Positions 37,033 through 46,405 of a DNA stretch of 52,949 nt are shown piece after piece. Within the stretch, counting starts at the first letter, position 1, and each line of letters opens with the position of its first letter. The stretch is taken from positions 1 through 52,949 of the forward strand of contig CALMMG010000134.1 of NCBI GenBank assembly GCA_937868185.1. The letters are read 5' to 3'. The notes beneath the pieces are model-generated. The model made no database searches, had not been told where the DNA came from, and saw only the letters and a list, made by a program, of their open reading frames with translations. Position numbers and translations under genes: made by a program. This DNA comes from an uncultured Pseudomonadota bacterium. GTDB taxonomy: Bacteria; Desulfobacterota; Desulfobulbia; Desulfobulbales; Desulfurivibrionaceae.

Positions 37033-37359
37033 CTAACCTTGCAGATCCACGACATCTTCGGTGTCGATGGATTTGTAGTTCCGATAGACGGCGATAATTA
37101 TGCTCAGGGCAATAGCGGCCTCAGCAGCGGCAATGGCCATGATGAACAGGGTAAAGACCTGGCCCACCGTTGGATCTGGGGCCAGAAAACGATTAAAAGC
37201 CATAAAGTTGAGGGATGCCCCGCTCAAAATCAGCTCTGCGGAGATCAACATGCCAATAAAGGTCTGGCGCTGCACCAAGCCGTAAATGCCGATACCAAAG
37301 AGTAGGGCGCCGATCACCAGATAGGTCTGCAAGCTGTTGCTGAGGACAAGAATATTCAT
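37033..37359 (-). CDS. nuoK: NADH-quinone oxidoreductase subunit K
   Basis: NuoK is a small three-helix membrane subunit of complex I that carries two buried Glu residues on the proton route. The 108-residue product shows both: E42 (in MLISAELILSGASLNF) and E80 (in IMAIAAAEAAIALSI). Length is normal. The start codon overlaps the nuoJ stop by one base, and the MrpD-like gene follows after 20 bases. Confidence 0.96.
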   Translation of the reverse strand: MNILVLSNSLQTYLVIGALLFGIGIYGLVQRQTFIGMLISAELILSGASLNFMAFNRFLAPDPTVGQVFTLFIMAIAAAEAAIALSIIIAVYRNYKSIDTEDVVDLQG

Positions 37360-37883
37360 TATTTATCCCTCCCGGACCGGGCCAGAACCAACGAACCAAT
37401 CACCGCCACTAGTAAGACTACGGAAATCAACTCAAAGCTCATGCTGTATGTGGTGAGCAAAGACTGGCCAAGATTATCAACCGTGCCGCGATTAACCAGG
37501 CAGGAGGCCGGACGCCATTCTGTTTTCAAGGCCAGGCCTGCCAATGCCCACACCAGAAGGCCGCAAACCAGAAAGGCCAGGGGGCCAACCAGTACGTTGC
37601 GACGGGTGATCTGCTTGAGCTCCGAAGATTCGGCCAGCATGACGGCAAAGATGATGGTGACACAGACGGCACCAACATAAATAAGGATCTGCATCAGGGC
37701 AACAAAGGGGCTGTTGAGATAGTAGTAAAGTCCGGCCACCCCAAGAAAGCAGAGGGCCAGCCCCGCCACACTGCGGATCAAACTACGAGCAGAGGTGGCA
37801 ATCAGTGCCCCGGATAGTGTGATACCGATAAAAACTAGAAACAATAGGCCGGATAGGCCTTCAACCGTGAACAAGGAGATCAT
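37359..37883 (-). CDS. nuoJ: NADH-quinone oxidoreductase subunit J
   Basis: NuoJ is a five-helix membrane subunit next to NuoK and NuoH at the heel of complex I. The 174-residue product has the conserved SLIRSVAGLALCFLGVAGLYYYLNSPFVALMQILIYVGAVCVTIIFAVML block, including the TM3 region with its pi-bulge neighbourhood. It overlaps nuoI and nuoK by one base each (TAATG-type junctions), which points to tight co-translation. Confidence 0.95.
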   Translation of the reverse strand: MISLFTVEGLSGLLFLVFIGITLSGALIATSARSLIRSVAGLALCFLGVAGLYYYLNSPFVALMQILIYVGAVCVTIIFAVMLAESSELKQITRRNVLVGPLAFLVCGLLVWALAGLALKTEWRPASCLVNRGTVDNLGQSLLTTYSMSFELISVVLLVAVIGSLVLARSGRDK

Positions 37884-38323
37884 CAGTTCTTTGCCTCCAA
37901 ACGTTTTTTGAGATCAAAGATGTATGCTTCCTTGCTGACACCCGCAAGATTGTAATCCTTGGAAAAGGTGATTGCCTTGGGCGTACAGCTTTCCACACAA
38001 AGTCCGCATAGGCTGCATTTGGTGAAATCCAGGATATACTCGGTCAGCACCTTCCCCTTCACTCCTTCCCGCTTTTCGCCATTCACCGTGATACAATTCG
38101 AAGGACAGGCCTTCTGACACATGCCGCAGACGATGCACTTTGTCTCGCCAGTTTCCTCATCTTTGACCAGCTCGATATGCCCACGAAAGCGTGGGGTCAT
38201 AGGCAAGGTCTGATGCGGATACTGCACCGTCACCACCGGTTGAAAAAAATACCGAATGGTAATCCCCAGGCCGACAAACAGGCTCCAGGTCCCGCTGATA
38301 ATCTCTCTGAGATAGTCGATCAT
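37883..38323 (-). CDS. nuoI: NADH-quinone oxidoreductase subunit I (2x 4Fe-4S)
   Basis: NuoI carries two 4Fe-4S clusters (N6a and N6b) that pass electrons toward the N2 cluster in NuoB. The 146-residue product has CX2CX2CX3C motifs at C63-C66-C69-C73 and C103-C106-C109-C113; a further Cys at 77 follows the first set. The N-terminal amphipathic region (SLFVGLGITIRYFFQP) fits the membrane-facing helix of the family. nuoH lies 2 bases upstream. Confidence 0.96.
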   Translation of the reverse strand: MIDYLREIISGTWSLFVGLGITIRYFFQPVVTVQYPHQTLPMTPRFRGHIELVKDEETGETKCIVCGMCQKACPSNCITVNGEKREGVKGKVLTEYILDFTKCSLCGLCVESCTPKAITFSKDYNLAGVSKEAYIFDLKKRLEAKN

Positions 38324-38325
38324 GG

Positions 38326-39318
38326 TTAAAACACCTTCAACATGGCACTGGTAAGAATCAGGTTAAAAAAGGAGATCGGGATCAAAATCTTCCAAGAAAG
38401 ATTAAGTAGCCCGTAAAACGTTGTTCTGGGGAAGGTCCAACGGATCCAGATGACGGTAAAGATCAGAAAATACATCTTGACCAGGAACCAGAGTACCCCC
38501 GGAAAAAGCCCCAGGGGGCAATCCCAACCGCCGAGAAAAAGAATGGTCGCCATACTGGCGCCAATGACGATATTGGCATACTCACCCATGAAAAAGACAC
38601 CGAACCCCATACCAGAGTATTCGGTAAAGGCACCGGCGACCAGTTCGCTCTCCGCCTCGGCCATATCAAAGGGTGCTCGGTTGGTCTCCGCCAGCATGCA
38701 GACAAAAAAGATCAAAAAGGCCACCGGCATCAAGGGGCTGGCGGAAAGATTGAAGATATTCCAATGCCAGAAACCGCCCTGCTGCTGCATCACGATAGTA
38801 TGGAGGTTCATGGTGCCGGTGATCATGACCAGGGTCACCACCGTAACCAGCATGGGAATCTCATAGGCCACGTTCTGGGAAACCACACGGGCCGCAGAGA
38901 TAACCGCGTATTTATTGCGCGATCCCCAGGCACCCAAGAGAAGACCGAGGACGTTCACCGAGGCAAAGGCAAAAATAGCCAGCAAGCCGATGTCCAGATT
39001 TCTCGCCACCAGCGTATCGCTGAAGGGAATTGTCACAAAGCTCATGATCGCGGGGACCATGACCAGGATCGGGGCAATCTTGAACAGGACAGGATCAACG
39101 CCGACCGGAACAATGAGCTGCTTGGTCATCAGCTTGATGCCATCGACCAGAGGCTGGAGCAGGCCAAAGGGGCCGACCTCCTTGGGTCCGATCCGGCGCT
39201 GGATATGTGCGGCCTCTTTCCGTTCCAGCCAGACCAGATAGGCGGCGTTCAGAGCGGCGAAGGCGATCACTCCAATCAGGAATGCCAGCAGCCGTATTAT
39301 TTCAGGATCCACATACAT
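38326..39318 (-). CDS. nuoH: NADH-quinone oxidoreductase subunit H
   Basis: NuoH is the membrane subunit that forms much of the quinone-access chamber. The 330-residue product has about eight helices and the conserved LVWLERKEAAHIQRRIGPKEVGPFGLLQPLVDGIKL segment. It also has the acidic loop FDMAEAESELVAGAFTEYSGM, which is central to coupling, and a C-terminal WIRWTFPRTTFYGLLNLSWK motif. The length matches the family. nuoD ends 11 bases upstream. Confidence 0.97.
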   Translation of the reverse strand: MYVDPEIIRLLAFLIGVIAFAALNAAYLVWLERKEAAHIQRRIGPKEVGPFGLLQPLVDGIKLMTKQLIVPVGVDPVLFKIAPILVMVPAIMSFVTIPFSDTLVARNLDIGLLAIFAFASVNVLGLLLGAWGSRNKYAVISAARVVSQNVAYEIPMLVTVVTLVMITGTMNLHTIVMQQQGGFWHWNIFNLSASPLMPVAFLIFFVCMLAETNRAPFDMAEAESELVAGAFTEYSGMGFGVFFMGEYANIVIGASMATILFLGGWDCPLGLFPGVLWFLVKMYFLIFTVIWIRWTFPRTTFYGLLNLSWKILIPISFFNLILTSAMLKVF

Positions 39319-39329
39319 AACGAAGCTCC

Positions 39330-40448
39330 TTACCTGTCTATCTCGGGGATGACCAAATCCAGGCTTCCCATCAGGGCGAGGGCATCAGGCAGCAGCATAC
39401 CCTGACAGGCCTCGCCAAAAAGGCTCAAATTGGAATAGGTTGGGGAACGGAGTTTCAACCGGTACGGGGTGTTTGTCCCGTCGCTGACCACCCGCACACC
39501 AAACGAACCGCGCGCCGTTTCCACGGCATGGTAATAATCGCCTTTGGCTGGCTTGAGGATCTTGGGAACCTTCTCTGCCATGACCGGGCCTTCGGGCAAT
39601 TTATCGAGAGCCTGTTCAACAATGCGCAGACTCTGTTCTATTTCGTCCATCCGCACCATATAACGGGCCATGGAATCGCACTGTTCATACACCGGCACCT
39701 CAAAATCCATTTCCGGGTAGATGGAATACGGCTCATGTTTACGCACATCAAAATTGATACCGGAGCCACGACAAACCGGGCCGGTTGCCCCGTATTTGCG
39801 GCACATTTCCGCAGAAATTGGCCCTACATCCTTGAGTCGTTTCATCAAGATGATATTCTTGGTGACCAGATTATGGTACATGGGCATCCGCTCACGCAAC
39901 CGCTTGATAAAGGCCCGGGCGCCTGCAACAAAATCACCATCGATGTCGTTGTACACCCCGCCAAAGCGAAAATAACAATAGGTGAGCCGTGAACCGGTCA
40001 CCGATTCCAACAGGTCAAGAATATGCTCCCTGTCGTCAAAGGCATAGAGTAGCGGAGAAAATCCGCCAAGATCCAAGATAAAAGCGCCAAACCAGAGGAG
40101 ATGACTGGAAACCCTGTTCAACTCGGAGGTAATCACCCGCAGATATTCAGCCCGCTCCGGCACCTCAATGCCCGCGGCCCGTTCCACCACCGAGACATAA
40201 CCATGATTGAAAGCAAGGGCATGGAGATAATCCATCCGGCCTGTGTTGGGCAAGAACTGGGCCCATGTCCGATTCTCCCCCATCTTCTCGTGCATGCGGT
40301 GAATGTAGCCAAGAACCGGCTCGGCCTCGACGATGTACTCTCCGTCCATGGTCAACTTGACCCGCAAAACTCCATGCGTAGCTGGATGCTGCGGACCAAG
40401 GTTTAAGACAAATGTTTCATTGGCTTCACTATTGGCAAAAGCGCTCAT
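39330..40448 (-). CDS. nuoD: NADH-quinone oxidoreductase subunit D (49 kDa type)
   Basis: NuoD, a relative of the nickel-iron hydrogenase large subunit, forms the quinone site with NuoB. The 372-residue product begins with the conserved LNLGPQHPATHGVLR, which contains the quinone-site His, and includes HRMHEKMGENRTWAQFLPNTGRMDY and CRGSGINFDVR. The hydrogenase Ni-binding cysteines are not expected and not seen. It is separate from nuoC here, unlike the fused NuoCD of E. coli. Its ATG overlaps the nuoC stop by 4 bases. Confidence 0.97.
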   Translation of the reverse strand: MSAFANSEANETFVLNLGPQHPATHGVLRVKLTMDGEYIVEAEPVLGYIHRMHEKMGENRTWAQFLPNTGRMDYLHALAFNHGYVSVVERAAGIEVPERAEYLRVITSELNRVSSHLLWFGAFILDLGGFSPLLYAFDDREHILDLLESVTGSRLTYCYFRFGGVYNDIDGDFVAGARAFIKRLRERMPMYHNLVTKNIILMKRLKDVGPISAEMCRKYGATGPVCRGSGINFDVRKHEPYSIYPEMDFEVPVYEQCDSMARYMVRMDEIEQSLRIVEQALDKLPEGPVMAEKVPKILKPAKGDYYHAVETARGSFGVRVVSDGTNTPYRLKLRSPTYSNLSLFGEACQGMLLPDALALMGSLDLVIPEIDR

Positions 40449-41017
40449 GGGCGAAAATCCTTCAGCAAAGGATGATAATCAGCATCTTCCGGCAACAGCA
40501 ACGGTACGAGATAGGGGTGGCCGACAAAGATGATTCCAAAAAAATCATGGGTTTCCCGCTCATGCCAGTTAGCCCCAGGATAGACTTGCGAAATGGTGGG
40601 CACCTCCGGCTTGCTCCGCGGCATCCTGGTCCGAACCGTCACTCGGCACAGCCCCTCGTAATGATTGAAGTCGTATACCGCCTCCAGCACGTCTTCAGGA
40701 AGCTCCCCTTGTTCAGCGGGCGGTGCGGCAGGGGGCGGTTCTTCTCCTGCAGCGATTGCTGCGTCAGCCTTGGCCTTGGCCTCGGCTGCAGCCTTTGCCT
40801 CTATGTCTTTCCGCAAAGCCGCCTGCTCACCCAACCAGTCCACCCCGGTAACAGCCTCTATGAAAAAGCCTTCCGCATCCAACACCGAGACTGCGGCAAC
40901 AAGCTGCTCAGGGGCAACCTGCACGTCCAAGGCAAAGCCTTTGCGGGCGTAATCGGTTTCGATGATCACCTCAGCCCCAGTGGCGGTCAGTTTCTGTTTG
41001 ATCGCGGCACAATTCAT
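40445..41017 (-). CDS. nuoC: NADH-quinone oxidoreductase subunit C (30 kDa type) with a low-complexity insert
   Basis: NuoC is the hydrophilic subunit that packs on NuoD. The start at 41017 (MNCAAIKQK) has an excellent GGAGGTG site and follows the nuoB stop by 2 bases. The 190-residue product ends with the family signature region (YPGANWHERETHDFFGIIFVGHP). Between TGVDWLGEQ and YDFNHYEGL lies an insertion of about 45 residues rich in Ala, Lys, Glu and Pro (for example AAAEAKAKADAAIAAGEEPPP). It interrupts a normally short join between core strands and looks like an extended charged linker. Confidence 0.93.
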   Translation of the reverse strand: MNCAAIKQKLTATGAEVIIETDYARKGFALDVQVAPEQLVAAVSVLDAEGFFIEAVTGVDWLGEQAALRKDIEAKAAAEAKAKADAAIAAGEEPPPAAPPAEQGELPEDVLEAVYDFNHYEGLCRVTVRTRMPRSKPEVPTISQVYPGANWHERETHDFFGIIFVGHPYLVPLLLPEDADYHPLLKDFRP

Positions 41018-41019
41018 GA

Positions 41020-41517
41020 TCAACCCACCTCCACTCTTGGCCATCTACGAGAACCCGTCACCTTTTCCTCAAGCTCCAAAATTCCCTCAATCAAGGCCTC
41101 GGGTCGGGGCGGGCATCCGGGGATGAATACATCCACCGGGAACAGCTTGTCCGCTCCCTCAACAATGCCGTACTGGCCTTCAAAAACAAAGGGTCCGCCG
41201 GAGATGGCGCAATTGCCCATGGCGATGACCCATTTGGGCTCTGGCATCTGGTCGTACAGGGTTTCCACGGCAGGAGCCATTTTTTTGCTGATGGTGCCAG
41301 CGACAATCATCACATCGCATTGACGGGGAGACGGCCGGAACACTTCGGCGCCGAACCGAGCCAGATCAAAGCGAGAGGCGCCGGTGGCCATCATCTCAAT
41401 GGCGCAGCAGGCAAGACCGAAGGTCATGGGCCAGAGAGAATTGGCTCTTCCCAAGGCAAGCAGCTTGTCAAGCTGGGCAAACTGAACTATCGCGGGTTGT
41501 AGATTTTGCGTTCCCAC
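41020..41517 (-). CDS. nuoB: NADH-quinone oxidoreductase subunit B (N2 cluster)
   Basis: NuoB binds the terminal 4Fe-4S cluster N2 that reduces quinone. All four cluster cysteines are present: C37 and C38 (in [10 protein letters not shown]), C103 (in MGNCAISGG) and C135 (in [10 protein letters not shown]). The chosen start is the GTG at 41517, because GGGAG lies 7 bases before it. A TTG at 41538 would add seven residues and has no ribosome site. The product has 165 residues. The gene overlaps the end of nuoA by 31 bases. Confidence 0.96.
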   Translation of the reverse strand: MGTQNLQPAIVQFAQLDKLLALGRANSLWPMTFGLACCAIEMMATGASRFDLARFGAEVFRPSPRQCDVMIVAGTISKKMAPAVETLYDQMPEPKWVIAMGNCAISGGPFVFEGQYGIVEGADKLFPVDVFIPGCPPRPEALIEGILELEEKVTGSRRWPRVEVG

Positions 41518-41909
41518 TTGAACACTCCCTTTTTCCAAGCATAGATGATTATCAATGACAGGATTCCGACAAAGATCAGGATCTCGAGAAAAGCCCGGAG
41601 GTCGCCGATATTGAACCCGGCCTGCCCTGCCCTGTTATAAACAAGAGCCACCGGAAACAAAAAGAGGATATCCACGGCAAAGGCCACGAACATCAAGGCA
41701 TAGAGATAATAGACGATACCGAAACGAATCCAGGCATCACCTATGGGCTCCATACCGCATTCAATAAGCTGCTTTGTTTTCCCCTGGGTGTTTCTGGTTG
41801 AGCGGGGGGCAAGGAGGAGGGCGATAATGAACGGACCCACCGCAAAACCCAGGCCGCCCAAAAAAAAGGCTGCCACATAGAGAATATCAAGAGTTGCCTG
41901 CTGTTCCAC
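41487..41909 (-). CDS. nuoA: NADH-quinone oxidoreductase subunit A
   Basis: NuoA is a three-helix membrane subunit near the quinone site. The 140-residue product shows the first helix, the conserved loop with [38 protein letters not shown] and the third helix. The Cys of that loop is the one whose exposure reports the active/deactive state in mitochondrial relatives. The start is a GTG with AAGGAG 9 bases before it. It is the first gene of the operon; a promoter candidate lies at 41959-41987. Confidence 0.95.
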   Translation of the reverse strand: MEQQATLDILYVAAFFLGGLGFAVGPFIIALLLAPRSTRNTQGKTKQLIECGMEPIGDAWIRFGIVYYLYALMFVAFAVDILFLFPVALVYNRAGQAGFNIGDLRAFLEILIFVGILSLIIIYAWKKGVFKWERKIYNPR

Positions 41910-42210
41910 GACTGTATGCTCCTTAGGTTGAAGCGCATTATGCGAATAGCTTCCGACCTAAATAGCCCTATCAAAAATCGATGTCAAGTAAATACTGAAT
42001 GGGTATTCAGAAAAAGCATTGCGCGAAAAAACGAGGCGCAAAACACCTGTTTTTTCCATTTTTTCAGGAAGTTAAAAGCATAGGCTTGCGCCAAAATTTC
42101 TTCTGGGCCAACAAAGGCAAAGGCAAGAAATAGCCCAAAATTCAAACCGTTAGCCAAGGTAGAAATACTGTGGCGACAACTACCTAGCTGACTCTTTTTT
42201 TCTCTTTTTT
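41910..42210 (-). other. Intergenic region between mpl and nuoA
   Basis: About 300 bases with no convincing gene. The half next to nuoA holds the nuoA ribosome site, the promoter candidate at 41959-41987 and a 6-4-6 inverted repeat (CTGAAT/ATTCAG) at 41995-42010. The half next to mpl is A/T-rich with several weak, partial repeats. No terminator for mpl could be identified with confidence. Confidence 0.7.
41959..41987 (-). promoter_or_regulatory. Candidate promoter of the nuo operon
   Basis: On the minus strand a perfect TTGACA (41987-41982) is followed after 17 bases by TATTTA (41964-41959), a weak -10 box with the first three bases matching. Transcription would start about 40 bases before nuoA. 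The weak -10 and the palindrome just upstream (41995-42010) suggest dependence on an activator. Confidence 0.5.
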
Positions 42211-43677
42211 TTACTTCGAGGCGGCAGCGGTTTGCCCCAGCAGCTCGAGAAGCCGCTGATGGATGTTGTCGAACCCGCCGTTGGACATGATGGCCACCAC
42301 GTCGCCCTCGCAGGCGCTGCCATCAAGATAGGAAAGAACCTCTTCGGTTGTCGAAAAATACCCGGCACACAGGCCACGGCTCACCAAATCGTCAACCAAC
42401 TGGAGGGAAGAAAACTGATCGGCAGCCGGGATATTAGCAAGGGGGGCAGGCTCACGCACCAAAACCTCAGCCGCGGCATCAAAGGCTGAGGCGTACGCCT
42501 CCTGAAAAACCTTGCGCCTGCTGGAGTTTGTCCTAGGCTCAAAAACAGCCACCAGACGGTGTCCGGCATAGGCGGCCGCCAGAGCGGCCAGGGTTTCCCG
42601 AACTGCGGTCGGGTGATGGGCGAAATCGTCGATTACCGTCACCCCACGCGCCACGCCCCGCACCTCCTGCCGCCGCCGCACCCCTTGAAATTTTCGCAGA
42701 CCCTTGGCAACATCCTGCTGGGCAAAGCCCAGGATATCAAGGACCGCAATCACGGCCAGAGCATTCAATGCATTATGCCGGCCAGGCAGCACATTTGCAA
42801 AGCTGCCAAACGGGACGCCATGCTTACTGACCTGAAAGGAGGTAAACTCCGGCCGGACCAACAAATCAGTCACCCTCCAGTCACACCCTTCGGAACACCC
42901 GTAACCAACAACCGTACAGCGGGCCCCCTGGCAAACCTCCCGGACTACTGGATCATCCCAACAAGCCACCAAAAACCCATCCGGGGGCATACTGGCGACA
43001 AGTTTAGCAAAGGAGACCTTGATGGCCGCAAGATCGGCATAGATATCGGCATGGTCAAACTCGATGCTGGTCAGAATGGCAATCTGTGGCCGATAATGGA
43101 GAAACTTCGGCCCCTTGTCAAAAAAGGCCGTGTCGTATTCATCGCCTTCGGCGACAAAATATCTTCCATCCGTCACATTGAAGTTCCTACCAAAGGCTTG
43201 CACCAAACCACCAATCATAAAACTCGGCTCCGCACCGATCTCGCGGAGCAAGCTGGCTAGAAGGGAGGAAGTGGTGGTCTTACCATGGGTGCCGGTAACA
43301 ACCAAAGAGGTCTTGTCGCGAATAAAAAAATGACTCAAGGCTTGAGGAAAGGAAACATAAGGAATACCGCGTTCGGCTAGGGCAAGGGCTTCCGGGTTTT
43401 CCCGCCGGATGACATTCCCGACCACCACCAGATCCGGACGCGGGTCAAGGTTGTCCGGAGAATATCCGGACTGAACAACAATAGCCTGACCGGCCAGAAA
43501 ATCACTCATGGGGGGATAGACCTGCTGATCCGACCCGGTCACGGTGAATCCCGCACTTTTCAGCATCCCGGCCAGTGCACCCACCCCGGTGCCACAGATA
43601 CCCATGAGGTGAATGTGCCGAATTTTTTCAGGAAAGCGGTTGAGGGCAGGATCAAGTCCCACAGGAGAAACAATCAC
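42211..43677 (-). CDS. mpl: UDP-N-acetylmuramate:L-Ala-gamma-D-Glu-meso-DAP ligase Mpl
   Basis: Mpl recycles cell-wall tripeptide by joining it directly to UDP-MurNAc. The 488-residue product has the Mur-ligase domains: HIHLMGICGTGVGALAGMLK (nucleotide fold), VVTGTHGKTTTSSLLA (ATP loop) and ILTSIEFDHADIY. Marks that favour Mpl over MurC are FVAEGDEYDTAFFDKGPKF and the FEPRTNSSRRKVFQ segment after VIDDFAHHPTAVRETL. The start is a GTG at 43677, 3 bases after the stop of the small upstream gene. No other murein recycling gene is nearby. Confidence 0.92.
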   Translation of the reverse strand: MIVSPVGLDPALNRFPEKIRHIHLMGICGTGVGALAGMLKSAGFTVTGSDQQVYPPMSDFLAGQAIVVQSGYSPDNLDPRPDLVVVGNVIRRENPEALALAERGIPYVSFPQALSHFFIRDKTSLVVTGTHGKTTTSSLLASLLREIGAEPSFMIGGLVQAFGRNFNVTDGRYFVAEGDEYDTAFFDKGPKFLHYRPQIAILTSIEFDHADIYADLAAIKVSFAKLVASMPPDGFLVACWDDPVVREVCQGARCTVVGYGCSEGCDWRVTDLLVRPEFTSFQVSKHGVPFGSFANVLPGRHNALNALAVIAVLDILGFAQQDVAKGLRKFQGVRRRQEVRGVARGVTVIDDFAHHPTAVRETLAALAAAYAGHRLVAVFEPRTNSSRRKVFQEAYASAFDAAAEVLVREPAPLANIPAADQFSSLQLVDDLVSRGLCAGYFSTTEEVLSYLDGSACEGDVVAIMSNGGFDNIHQRLLELLGQTAAASK

Positions 43678-43680
43678 AGT

Positions 43681-43860
43681 TTAAGACCTGACGGTGTCCC
43701 GCACCGACTGGTAGATGGCGCGGAACATCTCGTCAAAATTGGACGGGGCGAGCCGACCCACCTCAATGAACTTCACCACGATCTCCTTGGAGACCTTCAA
43801 AATGGCGTCCTCGGAAACAGGCTTCAGAGCAAGCTCGGGCGTTTTAACTGAATGACTCAT
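43681..43860 (-). CDS. Small conserved-looking protein of unknown function
   Basis: A 59-residue product (start MSHSVKTPELALK) with a helical core resembling ILKVSKEIVVKFIEVGRLAP, then SNFDEMFRAIYQSVRDTVRS. It has no membrane segment and no cysteines. I do not know its function. The reading frame is likely real: codon use matches the neighbours and its stop is 3 bases before the mpl start, so the two are probably one transcript. The ribosome site is weak (GAGAAA). It lies shortly after the tRNA-Ala terminator. Confidence 0.7.
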   Translation of the reverse strand: MSHSVKTPELALKPVSEDAILKVSKEIVVKFIEVGRLAPSNFDEMFRAIYQSVRDTVRS

Positions 43861-43896
43861 GGATTTCTCGAGAAAAAAACACTAGGAAAAGACAAG

Positions 43897-43946
43897 AAAA
43901 AACCTCTGCCAAACACGAAGAAGGCCAATTCTTAAGCTGGCAGAGG
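43897..43946 (-). terminator. Rho-independent terminator of tRNA-Ala
   Basis: On the minus strand perfect 9-bp arms (43946-43938 and 43911-43903) enclose a 26-base loop that itself holds a small AAGAA/TTCTT hairpin, and a T6 run follows (43902-43897). It lies about 60 bases after the tRNA-Ala 3' end. Confidence 0.8.
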
Positions 43947-44003
43947 CTGACCCGTTGAGAAAAACCGGTTAAGCCCTCCCCAAAGGTGCGTTTAGATAAA
44001 GAA

Positions 44004-44079
<76 letters not shown>

Positions 44080-44121
44080 ACATTGTCTTTAAGAAGTGCC
44101 GGGCAACGAAAACCCGCCTGA

Positions 44122-45334
<1,213 letters not shown>

Positions 45335-45336
<2 letters not shown>

Positions 45337-45371
45337 GGTGACATGCGCCCCCAAGCCTTCACCTTTTTTTT
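45335..45371 (+). terminator. Possible terminator/attenuator after mreB
   Basis: AAGGTGA (45335-45341) pairs with TCACCTT (45359-45365) over a 17-base loop, followed by a run of T to 45371. The left arm begins inside the mreB stop codon. The stem is short, so partial read-through into mreC is likely; it could make MreB more abundant than MreC and MreD. Confidence 0.5.
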
Positions 45372-45456
45372 ATTGCTCAAAAGCTCCAGGCGCACCCTTC
45401 CTCTCTATTAATTTCGAGAAAACCATGGCGACATACAACTATTTTCAGAGTCTGTG

Positions 45457-46290
45457 ATGAGGAAAAAAAACAAACGCGCCAGGCAGATCAGACTCTTTCT
45501 TTTTTTCGGCCTCCTCCTCACCCTGTTCATTATTCTGATCGTCTCCACGGTGGGTCGCCAGGAATTTAACGCCCCCCATAAATTAGCCCTCGAAGTTATC
45601 GGTACAGCACAATATGGCATAACCCGAATAACCGGGAGTTTTAAAAATGGCTGGCATAACTATTCCGCGTTGATCAATGTCCGGGAGGAAAATGCCCGTT
45701 TACGGGAAGAGCTGCAGAAACACAAGGCAGTCAACAACGAATACCGAGAAGCCGTGGCCACCAATGTCCGGCTGGCAAAACTTCTCGAGATGAAAGAAAC
45801 CATCCAGGCTCCCACCCTTACAGCAGAAATCATCGGCGTGGACCCTTCCCAGTGGTTCAAAACCATCATAATCGACCGGGGCAGTAGCGATGGGGTCCAG
45901 GCCGGCATGCCCGCCGTGACAGTCGAGGGCGTTGTGGGGCAGGTCACAAACACCTCCCCCCATTTTGCCAAGATCTTGCTGGCAACCGACCCAAACAGCG
46001 CCATTGACGGGCTGGTCCAAGAAACAAGGGTTCAGGGGATCATTAAAGGCGGCGGTGCTGGCTTCCACATGGAGTATGTGCTCAAAAACAACGAGGTGAC
46101 AAAAGGCGACAAAATCGTCACTTCTGGAATCGGGGGGATTTTCCCGAAAGGCGTGCCCATTGGCACAGTGTCAAAGGTTGACAGAGCAGGCAGGGGAATG
46201 TTTCAGGAAATTGAAATTGAACCCGCCGCAGATTTTTCTCAGCTTGAATATCTGATTATTGTCATGAAGAAGGATCCATTGGCCAAATAA
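45457..46290 (+). CDS. mreC: Rod-shape determining protein MreC
   Basis: MreC is a single-pass periplasmic scaffold that activates the PBP2-RodA wall synthase. The 277-residue product has a short basic cytoplasmic tail (RKKNKRARQ), one membrane helix (about 12-33), a coiled coil (VREENARLREELQKHKA, then NVRLAKLLEMKE) and the beta-rich domain with IIGVDPSQWFKTIIIDRGSSDGVQAGMPAV and DPNSAIDGLV. The ATG at 45457 has AGAG 6 bases before it; a GTG one codon earlier is possible. Confidence 0.95.
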   Translation: MRKKNKRARQIRLFLFFGLLLTLFIILIVSTVGRQEFNAPHKLALEVIGTAQYGITRITGSFKNGWHNYSALINVREENARLREELQKHKAVNNEYREAVATNVRLAKLLEMKETIQAPTLTAEIIGVDPSQWFKTIIIDRGSSDGVQAGMPAVTVEGVVGQVTNTSPHFAKILLATDPNSAIDGLVQETRVQGIIKGGGAGFHMEYVLKNNEVTKGDKIVTSGIGGIFPKGVPIGTVSKVDRAGRGMFQEIEIEPAADFSQLEYLIIVMKKDPLAK

Positions 46291-46405
46291 TGTTGCACAT
46301 CCACCCAAAAAAGACATCCTTCATGCAGAACACAGCGCAATCCTCCGCGACCACGGCCCGGTCATTGCTTCCTATAATTACAACCCCAACCCAGACCTTT
46401 GCCAA

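Noticed and set aside
42211-43677. MurC (UDP-MurNAc:L-Ala ligase)
   Set aside because: The DEYDTAFFDK and FEPRTNSSRR segments are features of Mpl, and no mur cell-division cluster surrounds the gene.
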